Shown here: one piece after another, positions 42,174 to 51,647 of the stretch
How the letters are laid out: every line of letters starts with the position of its first letter
Position numbering within the stretch: the first letter of the stretch is position 1
NCBI GenBank assembly: GCA_000442125.1
Contig: KE546967.1
Coordinates: 1,488,001-1,552,000 of the forward strand
Reading direction: 5' to 3'
Length of the DNA: 64,000 nt
From: Opeltia flavorubescens
Lineage: Eukaryota > Ascomycota > Lecanoromycetes > Teloschistales > Teloschistaceae
Made by a program: the position numbers and the translations under genes
Notes under the pieces: generated by a model
Told to the model about the DNA's origin: nothing
The model's database searches: none
Seen by the model: only the letters and a program-made list of their open reading frames with translations

Positions 42174-45100
42174 ATGGAGTCGCCAACTAAACGACGCCGT
42201 CTTTTTGAAGCCGAAGATCCCGATATCCAGCTACATGAGCGAAGAGCCCGTAATGATAAGAAATTAAAGTCCAGATTCGAGTCTATTTTCGAAAAATATA
42301 GCAAAGATTTCAGCGATGTTGGAGACGTAATAGATTTCACGAATGATCAAATTGTCGTTGACAATGGCCATATTAGGAATATGGCTGGCGAGGACGACCC
42401 TGGCGATGAGGACGGGTGTTCTGATGATGATGGCGGCGTCACTCTGTCTCCTCCAAGTGTAGCCGAAAGGCCGTGTTCTGACGTCGTTCCTAATTCACAA
42501 GATCTGGAAAGTTCGGACGATGATCCTCTGGGGTTACCCGAGCATGTCGTTGGTCCGACAGTCTCGTCTTTTAGCCAAGAAATTCTGTCTTCACCATTGA
42601 AGGGACGGACAAGCCAATCCCAAGATCGGAAGCAGCCTTCCCTTAACGCTGGTTGGAATTTTAACACACTTCCAAGCTTGCAAAATAACTCAAGCATTGA
42701 AGAAGCCTGGCAAGTTCCTCCACTCCCAGAAGATGTAAATGTACAGCCGCCAAGTCCTTCTCCTTCTCTCCAACACGACTCAGACTCTGCGCGATCAGCG
42801 TCACCTCCAGGAATTTCGATTTGGGCGCCTGTTGCAAACAGACGTCGATTCAAAGCCTCTGATACACATGAGACACGTAGAATCACTTGGACGACAGACG
42901 AGAATGAGCGGCTCAGGCACTACAGAACTTCCACAGACTTGACCTTCGAGGACATCTGCAATCATTTCCCTGGCAGAACCTCCAAGTCTCTCCAGCAGCG
43001 GTGGCAGATCTTGAAACCAGAAGAACGGTCAGTCAAACAAACTATCCGACGCAACGCTTGGACTCAAGAGGAAGATCAGCTGCTACATCGCTTGAAAACG
43101 TCAACTGATAAGACTTTCCCGGAAATACAAAGCGAACTTACTCGACACCCAATAAACGCGGTTCAGATGCGTTGGTATATGCTTCGTCAAAAGTTCAAAC
43201 ATTCATTAGAAGAAAATGATGTCCCCTCGTTTGATCTTTCCAACCTTCCGAGTCCCGGGAATTCAGTTGTGGAAGGGGTGTCCTGTGCTCCAGACGCCAC
43301 GAACGTGGATAAACAACCTTGGCTCGACTTATCGCATTCTCCGATCGAATGTAATCCCCAACGCACTGAAGCTGAGAGAGAAGAAACCCTAAATTCGTTA
43401 AGGCAACTTGTATCTGATCCGTCAGTGTCCTGCTCTGAGGATGAGCTGGGAGGCCCGAAAAGATTCCCTTCGGACATGATTATTCCTGATTCACAGAGTT
43501 GTGATGGACCGCATCACCTCTCAAGCCAACCACTCAATCTCCAAGCGCGTCCTCGAAAATCTTCCACTCGCCCAAGGATCCATGAACACGATATAGTCTT
43601 GGATTTGACCTCTCTACCATTTTCACATGTTGACTCCGCCTCTGGCACTTTCGAGCCAAAAACTTATTCGACGGATCGCCAAAGTCCGCAGAGGGCTCTG
43701 TATCCCTTAAAGCGGAAGCGTATCCTAGACAACGGTGAAAATAATGGGCAAATCCTACCGAAACCTAATGTGTCACCAAAACCTTCTGCACGGCAACAGT
43801 CTTCCAATACAAATTATTCTCGGTTGGATGATTCGCAGTGCAACTCGAGCCCAGTCTCAGAATCACCGTTTTCTCCCGAAGAAGATCTGAACGATGCAAA
43901 AGATACAGGCTCATATTCAAGTAATCTGGCAACGTCCGACTCGCACCAGGAATACCCTCTTCTAAATTTAAGCCCGCTATGCAGCGAACTGGTACCGAAC
44001 AAAGTCAAAGAATACTGCCCAGACATGAAAACTGCTGAAACTACGTCTGAATCGCCAGCACAAGCGGTCATTCCATACAACTCTGATAAAGGTCGTAATT
44101 ACGAAATCATCGAGATAACTTCTTCCCCCCTTTCGCATATAGATTCTACTGAGTCCCAGGCACAGCAATCCGAGCTTGACAGATATAGCAAGACTACGAG
44201 CACTAACAAAGTATTGACGAATCAAACTTCGGACGAGTCTTCTATGTTTGAGACGAACGACGAACGCTATAAAACACTTTGCACAACGGTTGCGATAAGT
44301 GACGGAAGTCGTCTACGCGATAGGCAAACTCCTGAATTAAGCACAAACGAAGATGGGTCCATGCAAAAACCCATTGTTGCTTGCGCGGATGGTCTCACTG
44401 ATCCTGCTCTCGACGAATCAATCATATCCACTGGTGAAAGAGTGTCAGTGGAGGAGCAGCTGCAAACAGTGCACGAAAGCTTATCGAACGTTGACTTACC
44501 CAGTGGGGCAGGGATTCCGCGTGAAAGCGGGCAAGGTCCCACGACAGATGGTGACTCTGCCGAAATACAAGCTACAAAAGCAGATATGCCTATCACGAGC
44601 TCCACAAGGGTAGAGACACCAATAGGAGAAGCATTACAACAGAGCACAGCAGAAAGGACCCCTTGCCAGCGCTTTTACCGAGTTGAGATTCCGAAGCCGT
44701 CACATACAGACTCTATCTCATCAAGGGCAGCGCCAGAAATCCAAGCGCACTTCCTCGCTGATCCTGAAATACATCCAGTCGAGACGCTGAGTGAAGATGG
44801 AGGTCAGATAAAGCCAAGTCAGGGCTCAATCAACCAGGAAGCGTTTGAGCGTCGCGAGTCTCCTGACTTGACGACTGGAGAAGAGAATCACGAAAGCGAA
44901 CGGCAGATCCAGCCTCTGCTTAACGCGTCGAATTTGCTAAGCCCAACCATCGAGCGGCAAGCTACAGGAGATGTTGAAGCAGGACCAACAGCGATTCAGC
45001 CTTCTGATAATCATCAAAACAGCAACCGGGTATCAAGTGACAAACGTGGCTCGACTGCACATGACCTTCTTCCCAGTAGTTCATCTCCAAGCCCGAAGCA

Positions 45101-45338
45101 GGACGTAATCAACGAAGACGACGAAGACGATTTACACCTCTTCACGAAGCCAGCAGTTACCCTCGGCATGGGAAAACCCGCGCAGCAGATGAAGATTTGG
45201 AGCACACCTCATCTTGCTCTTAGACCGGCGATCGATGACGCTGACATGAGTGACGATGAGCTGTCCACACCGATTAAGGTGACCCAACAGCGGATCGAGA
45301 TGACGCCCGTCCGATCTTTGATGATGATGAATCGGTAG
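42174..45338 (+). CDS. SCM3: Centromeric histone chaperone Scm3/HJURP with two Myb repeats
   Basis: A single uninterrupted frame of 1054 aa. The N-terminal Scm3 domain (residues about 18-70) shows HERRARNDKKLKSRFESIFE, KYSKDFSDVGDVIDF and IVVDNGHIRNMAGED, the CENP-A-binding signature. Two Myb/SANT repeats follow at about 235-285 (RITWTTDENERLRHYRTSTD, SLQQRWQIL) and 294-345 (NAWTQEEDQLLHRLKTSTD, VQMRWYML). The remaining 700 residues are Ser/Glu/Pro-rich and likely disordered. In yeasts Scm3 loads Cse4/CENP-A at centromeres; fungal members with added DNA-binding domains are known. Acts in the nucleus. The start context (AGCATGG) is fair and no intron is needed. Confidence 0.92.
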   Translation: MESPTKRRRLFEAEDPDIQLHERRARNDKKLKSRFESIFEKYSKDFSDVGDVIDFTNDQIVVDNGHIRNMAGEDDPGDEDGCSDDDGGVTLSPPSVAERPCSDVVPNSQDLESSDDDPLGLPEHVVGPTVSSFSQEILSSPLKGRTSQSQDRKQPSLNAGWNFNTLPSLQNNSSIEEAWQVPPLPEDVNVQPPSPSPSLQHDSDSARSASPPGISIWAPVANRRRFKASDTHETRRITWTTDENERLRHYRTSTDLTFEDICNHFPGRTSKSLQQRWQILKPEERSVKQTIRRNAWTQEEDQLLHRLKTSTDKTFPEIQSELTRHPINAVQMRWYMLRQKFKHSLEENDVPSFDLSNLPSPGNSVVEGVSCAPDATNVDKQPWLDLSHSPIECNPQRTEAEREETLNSLRQLVSDPSVSCSEDELGGPKRFPSDMIIPDSQSCDGPHHLSSQPLNLQARPRKSSTRPRIHEHDIVLDLTSLPFSHVDSASGTFEPKTYSTDRQSPQRALYPLKRKRILDNGENNGQILPKPNVSPKPSARQQSSNTNYSRLDDSQCNSSPVSESPFSPEEDLNDAKDTGSYSSNLATSDSHQEYPLLNLSPLCSELVPNKVKEYCPDMKTAETTSESPAQAVIPYNSDKGRNYEIIEITSSPLSHIDSTESQAQQSELDRYSKTTSTNKVLTNQTSDESSMFETNDERYKTLCTTVAISDGSRLRDRQTPELSTNEDGSMQKPIVACADGLTDPALDESIISTGERVSVEEQLQTVHESLSNVDLPSGAGIPRESGQGPTTDGDSAEIQATKADMPITSSTRVETPIGEALQQSTAERTPCQRFYRVEIPKPSHTDSISSRAAPEIQAHFLADPEIHPVETLSEDGGQIKPSQGSINQEAFERRESPDLTTGEENHESERQIQPLLNASNLLSPTIERQATGDVEAGPTAIQPSDNHQNSNRVSSDKRGSTAHDLLPSSSSPSPKQDVINEDDEDDLHLFTKPAVTLGMGKPAQQMKIWSTPHLALRPAIDDADMSDDELSTPIKVTQQRIEMTPVRSLMMMNR

Positions 45339-45467
45339 CTTCCAACTTCCCTTGCTTAATGGTGATCTTCGAGGTATTCCAATATGCGAAGTTAGCCTCT
45401 TCGCAAAGTATTGCAATCTGTCAAGATAGTCGGACGAATCTCACACGCTAATGAATCGCGGTTTGAT

Positions 45468-46947
45468 TTAAATTCCTATTATATTCTCCAGCTCGCTGTC
45501 TGTCTTGTCGCTTGTACAACCTGCCTGCGCCCAAAATTTCGAGAGATGTCGTGTCCCTGAATCACAAAGTATAGTAACAATCCTGTTTCCAGGTCCCATT
45601 TGCCGTGCAAGCCGTGCGGCAGCAACGCCTTTCTTTTATCAGTCGATCCTCGATTGAGACTATGACTTGACTACTTACAGTTGACAGAGCTACTGCTCCC
45701 AACGAACATGCCATCTTTCTCCACTAGCAGCCTTGCCATTGCTAAGGCTTCTTCGTCAGTCACCTTGATTGCGTCGTCAACAAGTTCTCGGCCAGCTTCG
45801 AAGTTTGCAGTGACGCGATTAATCCCGATCCCCTCGACCATTGTATCGACTTGCGACCTTCGTCTGGTTCCTTCCTTCTCCAGAGTGTCAAACATTACCC
45901 CATATTTGATCCGGTTAAATAGTCCGCTGCCTTGTGGGTCCGCTAAGACAACACGAAGATTAGGGAGTTTTGGCTTGAGAGATCGAGCAACGCCTGCGAT
46001 TGTTCCGCCGGTTCCAGCACCAGCAACGAAAGCGTCCAGTTTTCCTCCGCATTGCTGAAAGATCTCGGGTCCAGTGCCTTCGAAATGGGCTCTCCAATTG
46101 GCTTGGTTTTCGAACTGGTCAGCGAAATAGCCTCTTCCCGGACGCTTGGGATCTGCGGTATGGTCTGCAGCAAGACTTCGAGCACGGTTCACGAAATGCA
46201 TGGGATCGATGATAGGTGCTGGGGGTACTCGATCCACAACGGCTCCGAGCTTCAAAAGAAGATCTGACTTTTCAATCGCTTGATCGGAAGGCATACAGCT
46301 ATGAGGGTTAATCCTATGTTGAGGACTTGGCAGAGTATCGACGTACATATGAGCTAGATAGCCTTTTGCTCTACATACGGTAGCAAGCGATATCCCAGTC
46401 GAACCTACAGTACCTTCGTAGATGGTATCACCTGAGTGAGGCGTCAACATGCCCTGTTCTTCGGCCTACAAGCATTATTTAGGCCCATGTCCAATATGTA
46501 GATGTATGTACCATCTTGATTAAGTTCAATGCTACCCGATCCTTGGGACTACCGCCAGCTCCATTAAGGAACTATTCAGAAATGAGACTTGCACGTAGGG
46601 CCATCATGAAAGACAAGATCTGGGGACAATACCTCAGCCTTCGCTAAGATGTCACATCCTGTTTCCTCTGACAACGACTTTATCCGAATTAGCGGAGTGT
46701 TCCCTACACACGCTTCGATGCCCTCAGATATTTCCTCATGATCTGATTCTTCTGAACCTTGGATAGTGGTATGATCTTCCAAGTCAATACTTTCGCCTAG
46801 GCCGGCGCTCACGAGGGTATCGGCGGGTGAACGCCGCCTTCGCCGGAAGCGTCGCTCAAGATCCGGATAGAGGTCTTTGAATCCGAGGGTCAAGAGAACG
46901 CCGCACAGAAAGGCTGCAGTCAAGAATAGGCGTGGGCGATTGTCCAT
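45468..46947 (-). CDS. Membrane-anchored cysteine-synthase homologue (PLP enzyme)
   Basis: Five exons: 46947-46633, 46571-46512, 46465-46347, 46298-45679, 45628-45468; introns 61, 46, 48 and 50 nt; 424 aa. An N-terminal membrane anchor (LFLTAAFLCGVLLTLGF) and an Arg-rich stretch precede the fold-type II PLP domain: GNTPLIRIKSLSEETGCDIL, the Schiff-base Lys in NGAGGSPKDRVALNLIKM, the phosphate-binding loop EGTVGSTGISLA, DAFVAGAGTGGTIAGVA, and the C-terminal VTILCDSGTRHLSKFW with the Ser that contacts the pyridine nitrogen. This matches fungal cysteine synthase 2 and yeast Mcy1 (YGR012W), which sits in the mitochondrial outer membrane; whether these make cysteine is debated. Every junction restores conserved sequence. 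Confidence 0.93.
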
Positions 46948-47306
46948 GGAAAAAAGAAACTTCTATGCAATCCTGCAGAAAATATCGGGGAAAAAGGTTG
47001 GCGGAGCAAGACAACAAAATATCTATGCCTCGCTTATCTAGAAAGGGAGTACCAGAAGCTGAATCTATTTCTTATAGCTTTTTTCCCGTTGCGTCTGTTG
47101 ATCCAGAAAATNGTATGAAGAACCTGGATTTCTATACCTAATCTTGATACATGTATTTGTCACGATTGCTCGATAGCTATACGGCTATGACCTTGTCGAA
47201 AGGATTGGGTAAGGCAGCCATCATTTACAGAGTAGGAAAGTCTATCGTGTCTCTTTTTCCGGAGCAAAATGAAAATAATAGATGGAAAGGTAACCAACAG
47301 AGGTTA
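46948..47306. other. Spacer upstream of tRNA gene
   Basis: About 360 bp between the cysteine-synthase homologue and the tRNA, with an N at 47112. No gene is seen. Confidence 0.4.
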
Positions 47307-47378
47307 TGAACGTGCACGGGATCGAACCGTGAATCTCTTGATTCGTAGTCAAGCGCCTTGCCATTGGGCCACACGTCC
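47307..47378 (-). tRNA. tRNA-Arg (anticodon ACG), no intron
   Basis: On the minus strand a 72-nt cloverleaf folds fully: acceptor GGACGTG with CACGTTC (one G-T pair) and discriminator A; D arm with TGGCCCAATGGCAAGGCG; anticodon stem CTTGA/TCAAG around loop CTACGAA, giving ACG at positions 34-36; T arm CACGG-TTCGATC-CCGTG. The internal Pol III promoters are present: A box TGGCCCAATGG and B box GGTTCGATCC. A34 would be read as inosine, decoding CGU, CGC and CGA. There is no anticodon-loop intron. Confidence 0.95.
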
Positions 47379-47730
47379 GACATGGACCATTTTTGGTAAA
47401 ACAATTAATATAGCGCTGCTACGAGCTCAATGAGAGGGCATTTTATGTTCTCGTGCACGACTCAAATTTGATTGGATACTACTACTCGTACTGTATGGAC
47501 ATAGGGCACTCCCCAACCACATTTCGTTTATGATATACTGCGGGGCGCCTGAGATGGATCTATGCTAGAAGGGACCAAAGTAAGCCCCAAACCCGGAGCG
47601 GGGTGAGGCTGGGGCAGATTGCCGTCTTCTGGGCGGAGAGCATCTGATCGACTTCCGCTTTCGGAGCGCGACCTCCAACTCTCCTAGCCCGTGCTCTTTT
47701 CCCCATTTTCTAGAGGTATGCCGGAAAGTT
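47379..47730. other. Spacer before the NDUFAF7-like gene
   Basis: About 350 bp holding the 5' flank of the tRNA (minus strand) and the leader of the next gene, which contains the upstream ATG at 47718. Confidence 0.4.
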
Positions 47731-48002
47731 ATGGAATCACCTCTACTTTCCCGAGTTTTCAGACGTCTATTATCCCACCAGACGTGTTCAAGACTAAGGT
47801 TCTATACGCCGCCTTTTCGGATATCGCACCCCCCATTGCGCGAGTATCAGAGCCATTCCAAAGCACAGAGTCGCAAAGATGGCCAGGACCCGGACTTCTG
47901 GCAGCAGAGGACAGATATAATGCCTCCAGACAAAGCGGAGGAGTTTTCAAAATATCCAATGGTCACTGCGAATATGCTTCGATCTCGGAGAGAGAGACCT
48001 AA
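47718..48002 (+). promoter_or_regulatory. Upstream ATG with overlapping ORF
   Basis: An ATG at 47718, 13 nt before the main start at 47731 and out of frame with it, opens a 94-codon frame that ends at 48002 inside the coding region. Its context (G at -3) is usable. If the transcript starts upstream, this would lower translation of the main frame. GTATGC at 47716 could instead be a leader intron donor that removes it. Confidence 0.4.
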
Positions 48003-49331
48003 GAAAGTCAGGATGTTTGTACGAGACTTTATAGAAGGTACGTGCCATGGTTTGGATGTATTGATCTGGCTCATATGTGTTATAGATAGTCTCTACAACC
48101 CTCATTATGGGTATTTTTCTAAACAGGTCGTCATTTTTAATCCCGGTGAACCATTTAACTTCAACAACATCCGCGACAACATAGATTTCTATACCATTCT
48201 TGGCCAGAGATATACCCAATTTGAGGATGCACTGGATGAAAAAGCGTTGAATGATACCCGACAACTTTGGCATACACCCACCGAACTATTTCGTCCCCAC
48301 TATGGCGAGGCCATAGCCCGTTACCTAGTCACAAACTACATGCTCGCCCATCACCCCTTCCACGATCTCATTATCTACGAACTTGGCGCAGGAAACGGAA
48401 CCCTGATGCTTAACATCCTCGACTACATCCGCGATGTTCATCCAGACGTTTATGAACGCACCCAATTTAAAGTTATCGAAATCTCCACTGCTCTGGCTAC
48501 CCGCCAAGCTTCCCAGCTTACGTCCTCCGCGTCCGCTCGTGGCCATACAAGACATGTGGAGATCATTAATCGCTCCATATTCAATTGGGACGTTTATGTC
48601 GGCGCACCATGCTACTTTCTTGCTTTGGAAGTGTTCGATAACTTCGCACACGACGCTATCCGCTATGACCCTTTCACAGAACAGCCTCACCAGGGAATCG
48701 TTTTGATCGATAAAGATGGCGAGTTCTTTGAGTTTTACACCAAGCAGATCGATCCCATAGCTGAACGTTTCCTGCGGGTGCGACATGCGGCATGCTCAAA
48801 GCCCTTCAAGCATCCGCTCTCTGGGAACAGATTACTACGTACATTGAAGTCAAAATTACCTCTTGCTCCAAATTTAACAGTCCCGGAATATATACCAACG
48901 AGGCTGATGCAATTTTTCGAAACGCTAAGGGAATATTTTCCGCAGCATCAGCTTGTCACCAGTGACTTCCACGATCTGCCGGAACGAATATCAGGATATG
49001 GGAGCCCAGTTGTACAGACCAGATATCAGAGGAGAACAGTACCGGTGACGACGCCTTACGTATGCCCTCTTTCATCTCTGTTCTAGTTGAAGCAGAATTT
49101 CAACTGACTGTCCTCCAGGTCCAGCAAGGTTATTTTGATATCCTTTTCCCCGTTAATTTCCCCGTCACGGAAGATATATATCAAGCTATCACGGGTAAGC
49201 TTACTACGGTGATGAGCCACGAAGAGTTTCTGAAGAGATGGGCATTCGTAGAGGAGACTCGAACGATGAGTGGGGAAAGCCCCATGCTAAGTTGGTACAA
49301 GAACGCATCGGTGATGCTCGGGGTCGCTTAG
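47731..49331 (+). CDS. NDUFAF7-like mitochondrial methyltransferase (complex I assembly)
   Basis: Exons 47731-48037, 48086-49059, 49119-49331; introns 48 and 59 nt; 497 aa. The N-terminus is a presequence rich in Arg, Ser and Leu (SRVFRRLLSHQTCSRLRFYT). The DUF185/MidA domain follows: VRDFIEDSLYNPHYGYFSKQ, the SAM-binding loop IIYELGAGNGTLMLNILDYI, YFLALEVFDNFAHDAIRYDP, and a last exon with VQQGYFDILFPVNFPVTEDI and MSHEEFLKRW. NDUFAF7 dimethylates an arginine of the NDUFS2 subunit early in complex I assembly, in the matrix. The first intron (48038-48085) is 48 nt, in frame and stopless, so retention would add 16 residues; splicing matches the family (FIEDSLYNPHYGY). Confidence 0.9.
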
Positions 49332-49860
49332 ACTCGAAGTGCACATATGGACACGAATTTCGGTATCGTATATTTTGCATTTCATGTATATATATATATT
49401 TTAGTGACAATCTGTCAATGCACAAAGAATGGCTCTCGTGCCGATTTATTCTGTGCTCTACCCCAAAGTTCTCGCAACCGTCATGTGCATAGACGATAGA
49501 CAAGATGTCACGGGATCTGATGACTGATACTAATCGATCGTACTTCGGATGCGACGACAAGTACTTGTGTTCTTGATATAGAAAATCCATGGAGTGAGGT
49601 CGAAAGCAAGATAAGATTATGCAGCCTCCCGTTCACTAACGGCAAGGCTGTAAGCGCCAAGTGAATCGCATGGTCAGCCTCCAGTAGTAAGAGGCTGCAA
49701 AATGTGACTCGTGAGCATAAGACGTGCAGGGCTACATGGGTCCAAGCTTACGATCTATGCGATCACTACAACAGAGGCCCCTATGTCCTTTCCTCGCTTA
49801 GTCGATGAGCAATACAAGCGTCCTCATCACTCTCTACAGACTTAGGACCACAACACTAAC
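49332..49860. other. Intergenic, no gene seen
   Basis: 530 bp between the NDUFAF7-like gene and CKA1, both +. It contains (TA)n near 49388-49400 and nothing gene-like. Confidence 0.45.
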
Positions 49861-51087
49861 ATGGCGCGCGTTTATGCTGATGTCAATCAGCATATGCCCA
49901 AGTCCTATTGGGAGTACGACAGCGTGAATATAACGTGGGGTGTTTTGGAGAATTACGAGGTCGTGCGGAAAATAGGTAGGTTCACCAGCGGGATCTACAT
50001 CAACGAGCTATATACTGATCTTGCGACTGCTACCAGGACGGGGAAAATACTCCGAGGTGTTTGAAGGAATCAACGTTGTCAATTACCAGAAATGCGTCAT
50101 CAAGGTCCTGAAACCGGTCAAAAAGAAGAAGATAAAGCGAGAGATCAAGATTCTACAGAACCTTTCAGGCGGACCTAATGTGGTCGCTCTGTTGGATGTT
50201 GTAAGAGATAGTCAGAGCAAGACTCCCTCTCTGATATTCGAATATGTAAACAACACAGACTTCCGCAGTCTTTATCCAAAGTTCGTCGATTTTGATGTGC
50301 GCTATTACATTTACGAGTTACTTAAGGTGTGGATTGATACGACTTACCTGGGCCCTTACAAGTTTTTGCTGACGTTATGAATAGGCTCTTGACTTCTGTC
50401 ACAGCAAGGGTATCATGCACCGAGATGTCAAGCCTCACAACGTTATGATAGACCACGAAAAGAGGAAGGTATGTGCAAGTAATTGGTGGATAGCTTGCTG
50501 CGGCTAATGCTTGCCAGTTACGACTTATCGATTGGGGACTGGCGGAATTCTATCACGCAAACACTGAATACAACGTCAGAGTAGCCTCGAGATATTTCAA
50601 AGGCCCAGAACTACTGGTGGACTTTCAGGAGTACGACTATTCGCTTGACATGTGGTCACTTGGAGCCATGTTCGCCTCGATGATATTTCGGAAAGAGCCA
50701 TTCTTCCATGGGAATAGCAACTCAGATCAGCTAGTGAAAATTGCGAAGGTCCTCGGAACAGATCATTTATTTGAATACCTTGACAAGTACGACATCGAAC
50801 TCGATGCCCAATATGATGATATACTAGGGAGATTTCCCAAGAAAAACTGGCACGGCTTTGTCAATGCAGAGAATCAAAGGTTTGTTAGCAACGATGCGAT
50901 AGATTTTCTAGACAAATTGCTGCGTTACGACCATGCGGTATGTATAGCACTCTGAAAAGGAGACATCATCGTGAAAACTGAGCTGACTCCTTCCTAGGAA
51001 CGCCTTACGGCCATGGAGGCTATGGCCCATCCTTACTTCAATCCAGTCCGAGCGGCAGCGGCCCCGGGTTCTCAGAATCACACTTAG
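49861..51087 (+). CDS. CKA1: Casein kinase 2, catalytic alpha subunit
   Basis: Five exons: 49861-49975, 50037-50326, 50385-50468, 50518-50937, 50998-51087; introns 61, 58, 49 and 60 nt; 332 aa, the usual CK2-alpha length. Kinase marks: glycine loop [16 protein letters not shown]-type Lys in [20 protein letters not shown] with the CK2 basic cluster, catalytic loop [16 protein letters not shown] (CK2's version of DFG) in [13 protein letters not shown], and [22 protein letters not shown]2 is a constitutively active Ser/Thr kinase of nucleus and cytosol that phosphorylates acidic sites, working with beta subunits. The C-terminus ends shortly after the kinase fold ([16 protein letters not shown]). 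Confidence 0.97.
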
Positions 51088-51584
51088 ATCTCGAGGAAGC
51101 CTTGGATGTCATACTCGAGTCTGAAGCAGCCGCGCCGTGATCGACGGTCGAGTGTCACGTATATACCCTTTTAACTTCTGGCGATGATCATCTACACCCA
51201 CTATGCTTAGACTCAACATCAGCTAAGAAATAACAAGTAATCGATGAGCGCGATACGCGAATGCATAATGAAATGCAGTCGACTATTTTCAAAGCAGAAT
51301 CATTTCCCTTCTGCTCGAACAGAGAAATCTTTTTTGGCGGCAAGTTGTAGGATTGCGCTTTGTCGAGCTGATAGGAGAGGTCGTCTCTGAATTGACCTCC
51401 TACCTACGGAGGCAAGGCGCAATAAAGAGCAACGTATATAGCATAACACATTGCATTCATGAACAGAGCTTCGCGTATTTGACTGCCTTTATCCATTCGA
51501 TGTTCCGAGATCAGAGCATGAAGCAAGCCCTGTTCGGCCGGCGCCAGCCGACAAAAAAAGCAACCTAACCTTATCGATAAGACA
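51088..51584. other. Intergenic, no gene seen
   Basis: About 500 bp between CKA1 and the ValRS gene; presumably 3' region and promoter. Confidence 0.45.
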
Positions 51585-51647
51585 ATGCTTGATGATGACT
51601 CTTGGCTCTGGAGCAGCGAGATCCTCTATAAACCTTTGGAAGAGTAA
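51585..51647 (+). promoter_or_regulatory. 20-codon upstream ORF overlapping the first ValRS start
   Basis: ATG at 51585 (A at -3) opens a 20-codon frame ending with TAA at 51647. It overlaps the start codons at 51592/51595 of the long ValRS form out of frame and ends 151 nt before the downstream start at 51799. It could bias initiation toward the short (cytosolic) form. The transcript start is not known. Confidence 0.4.
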
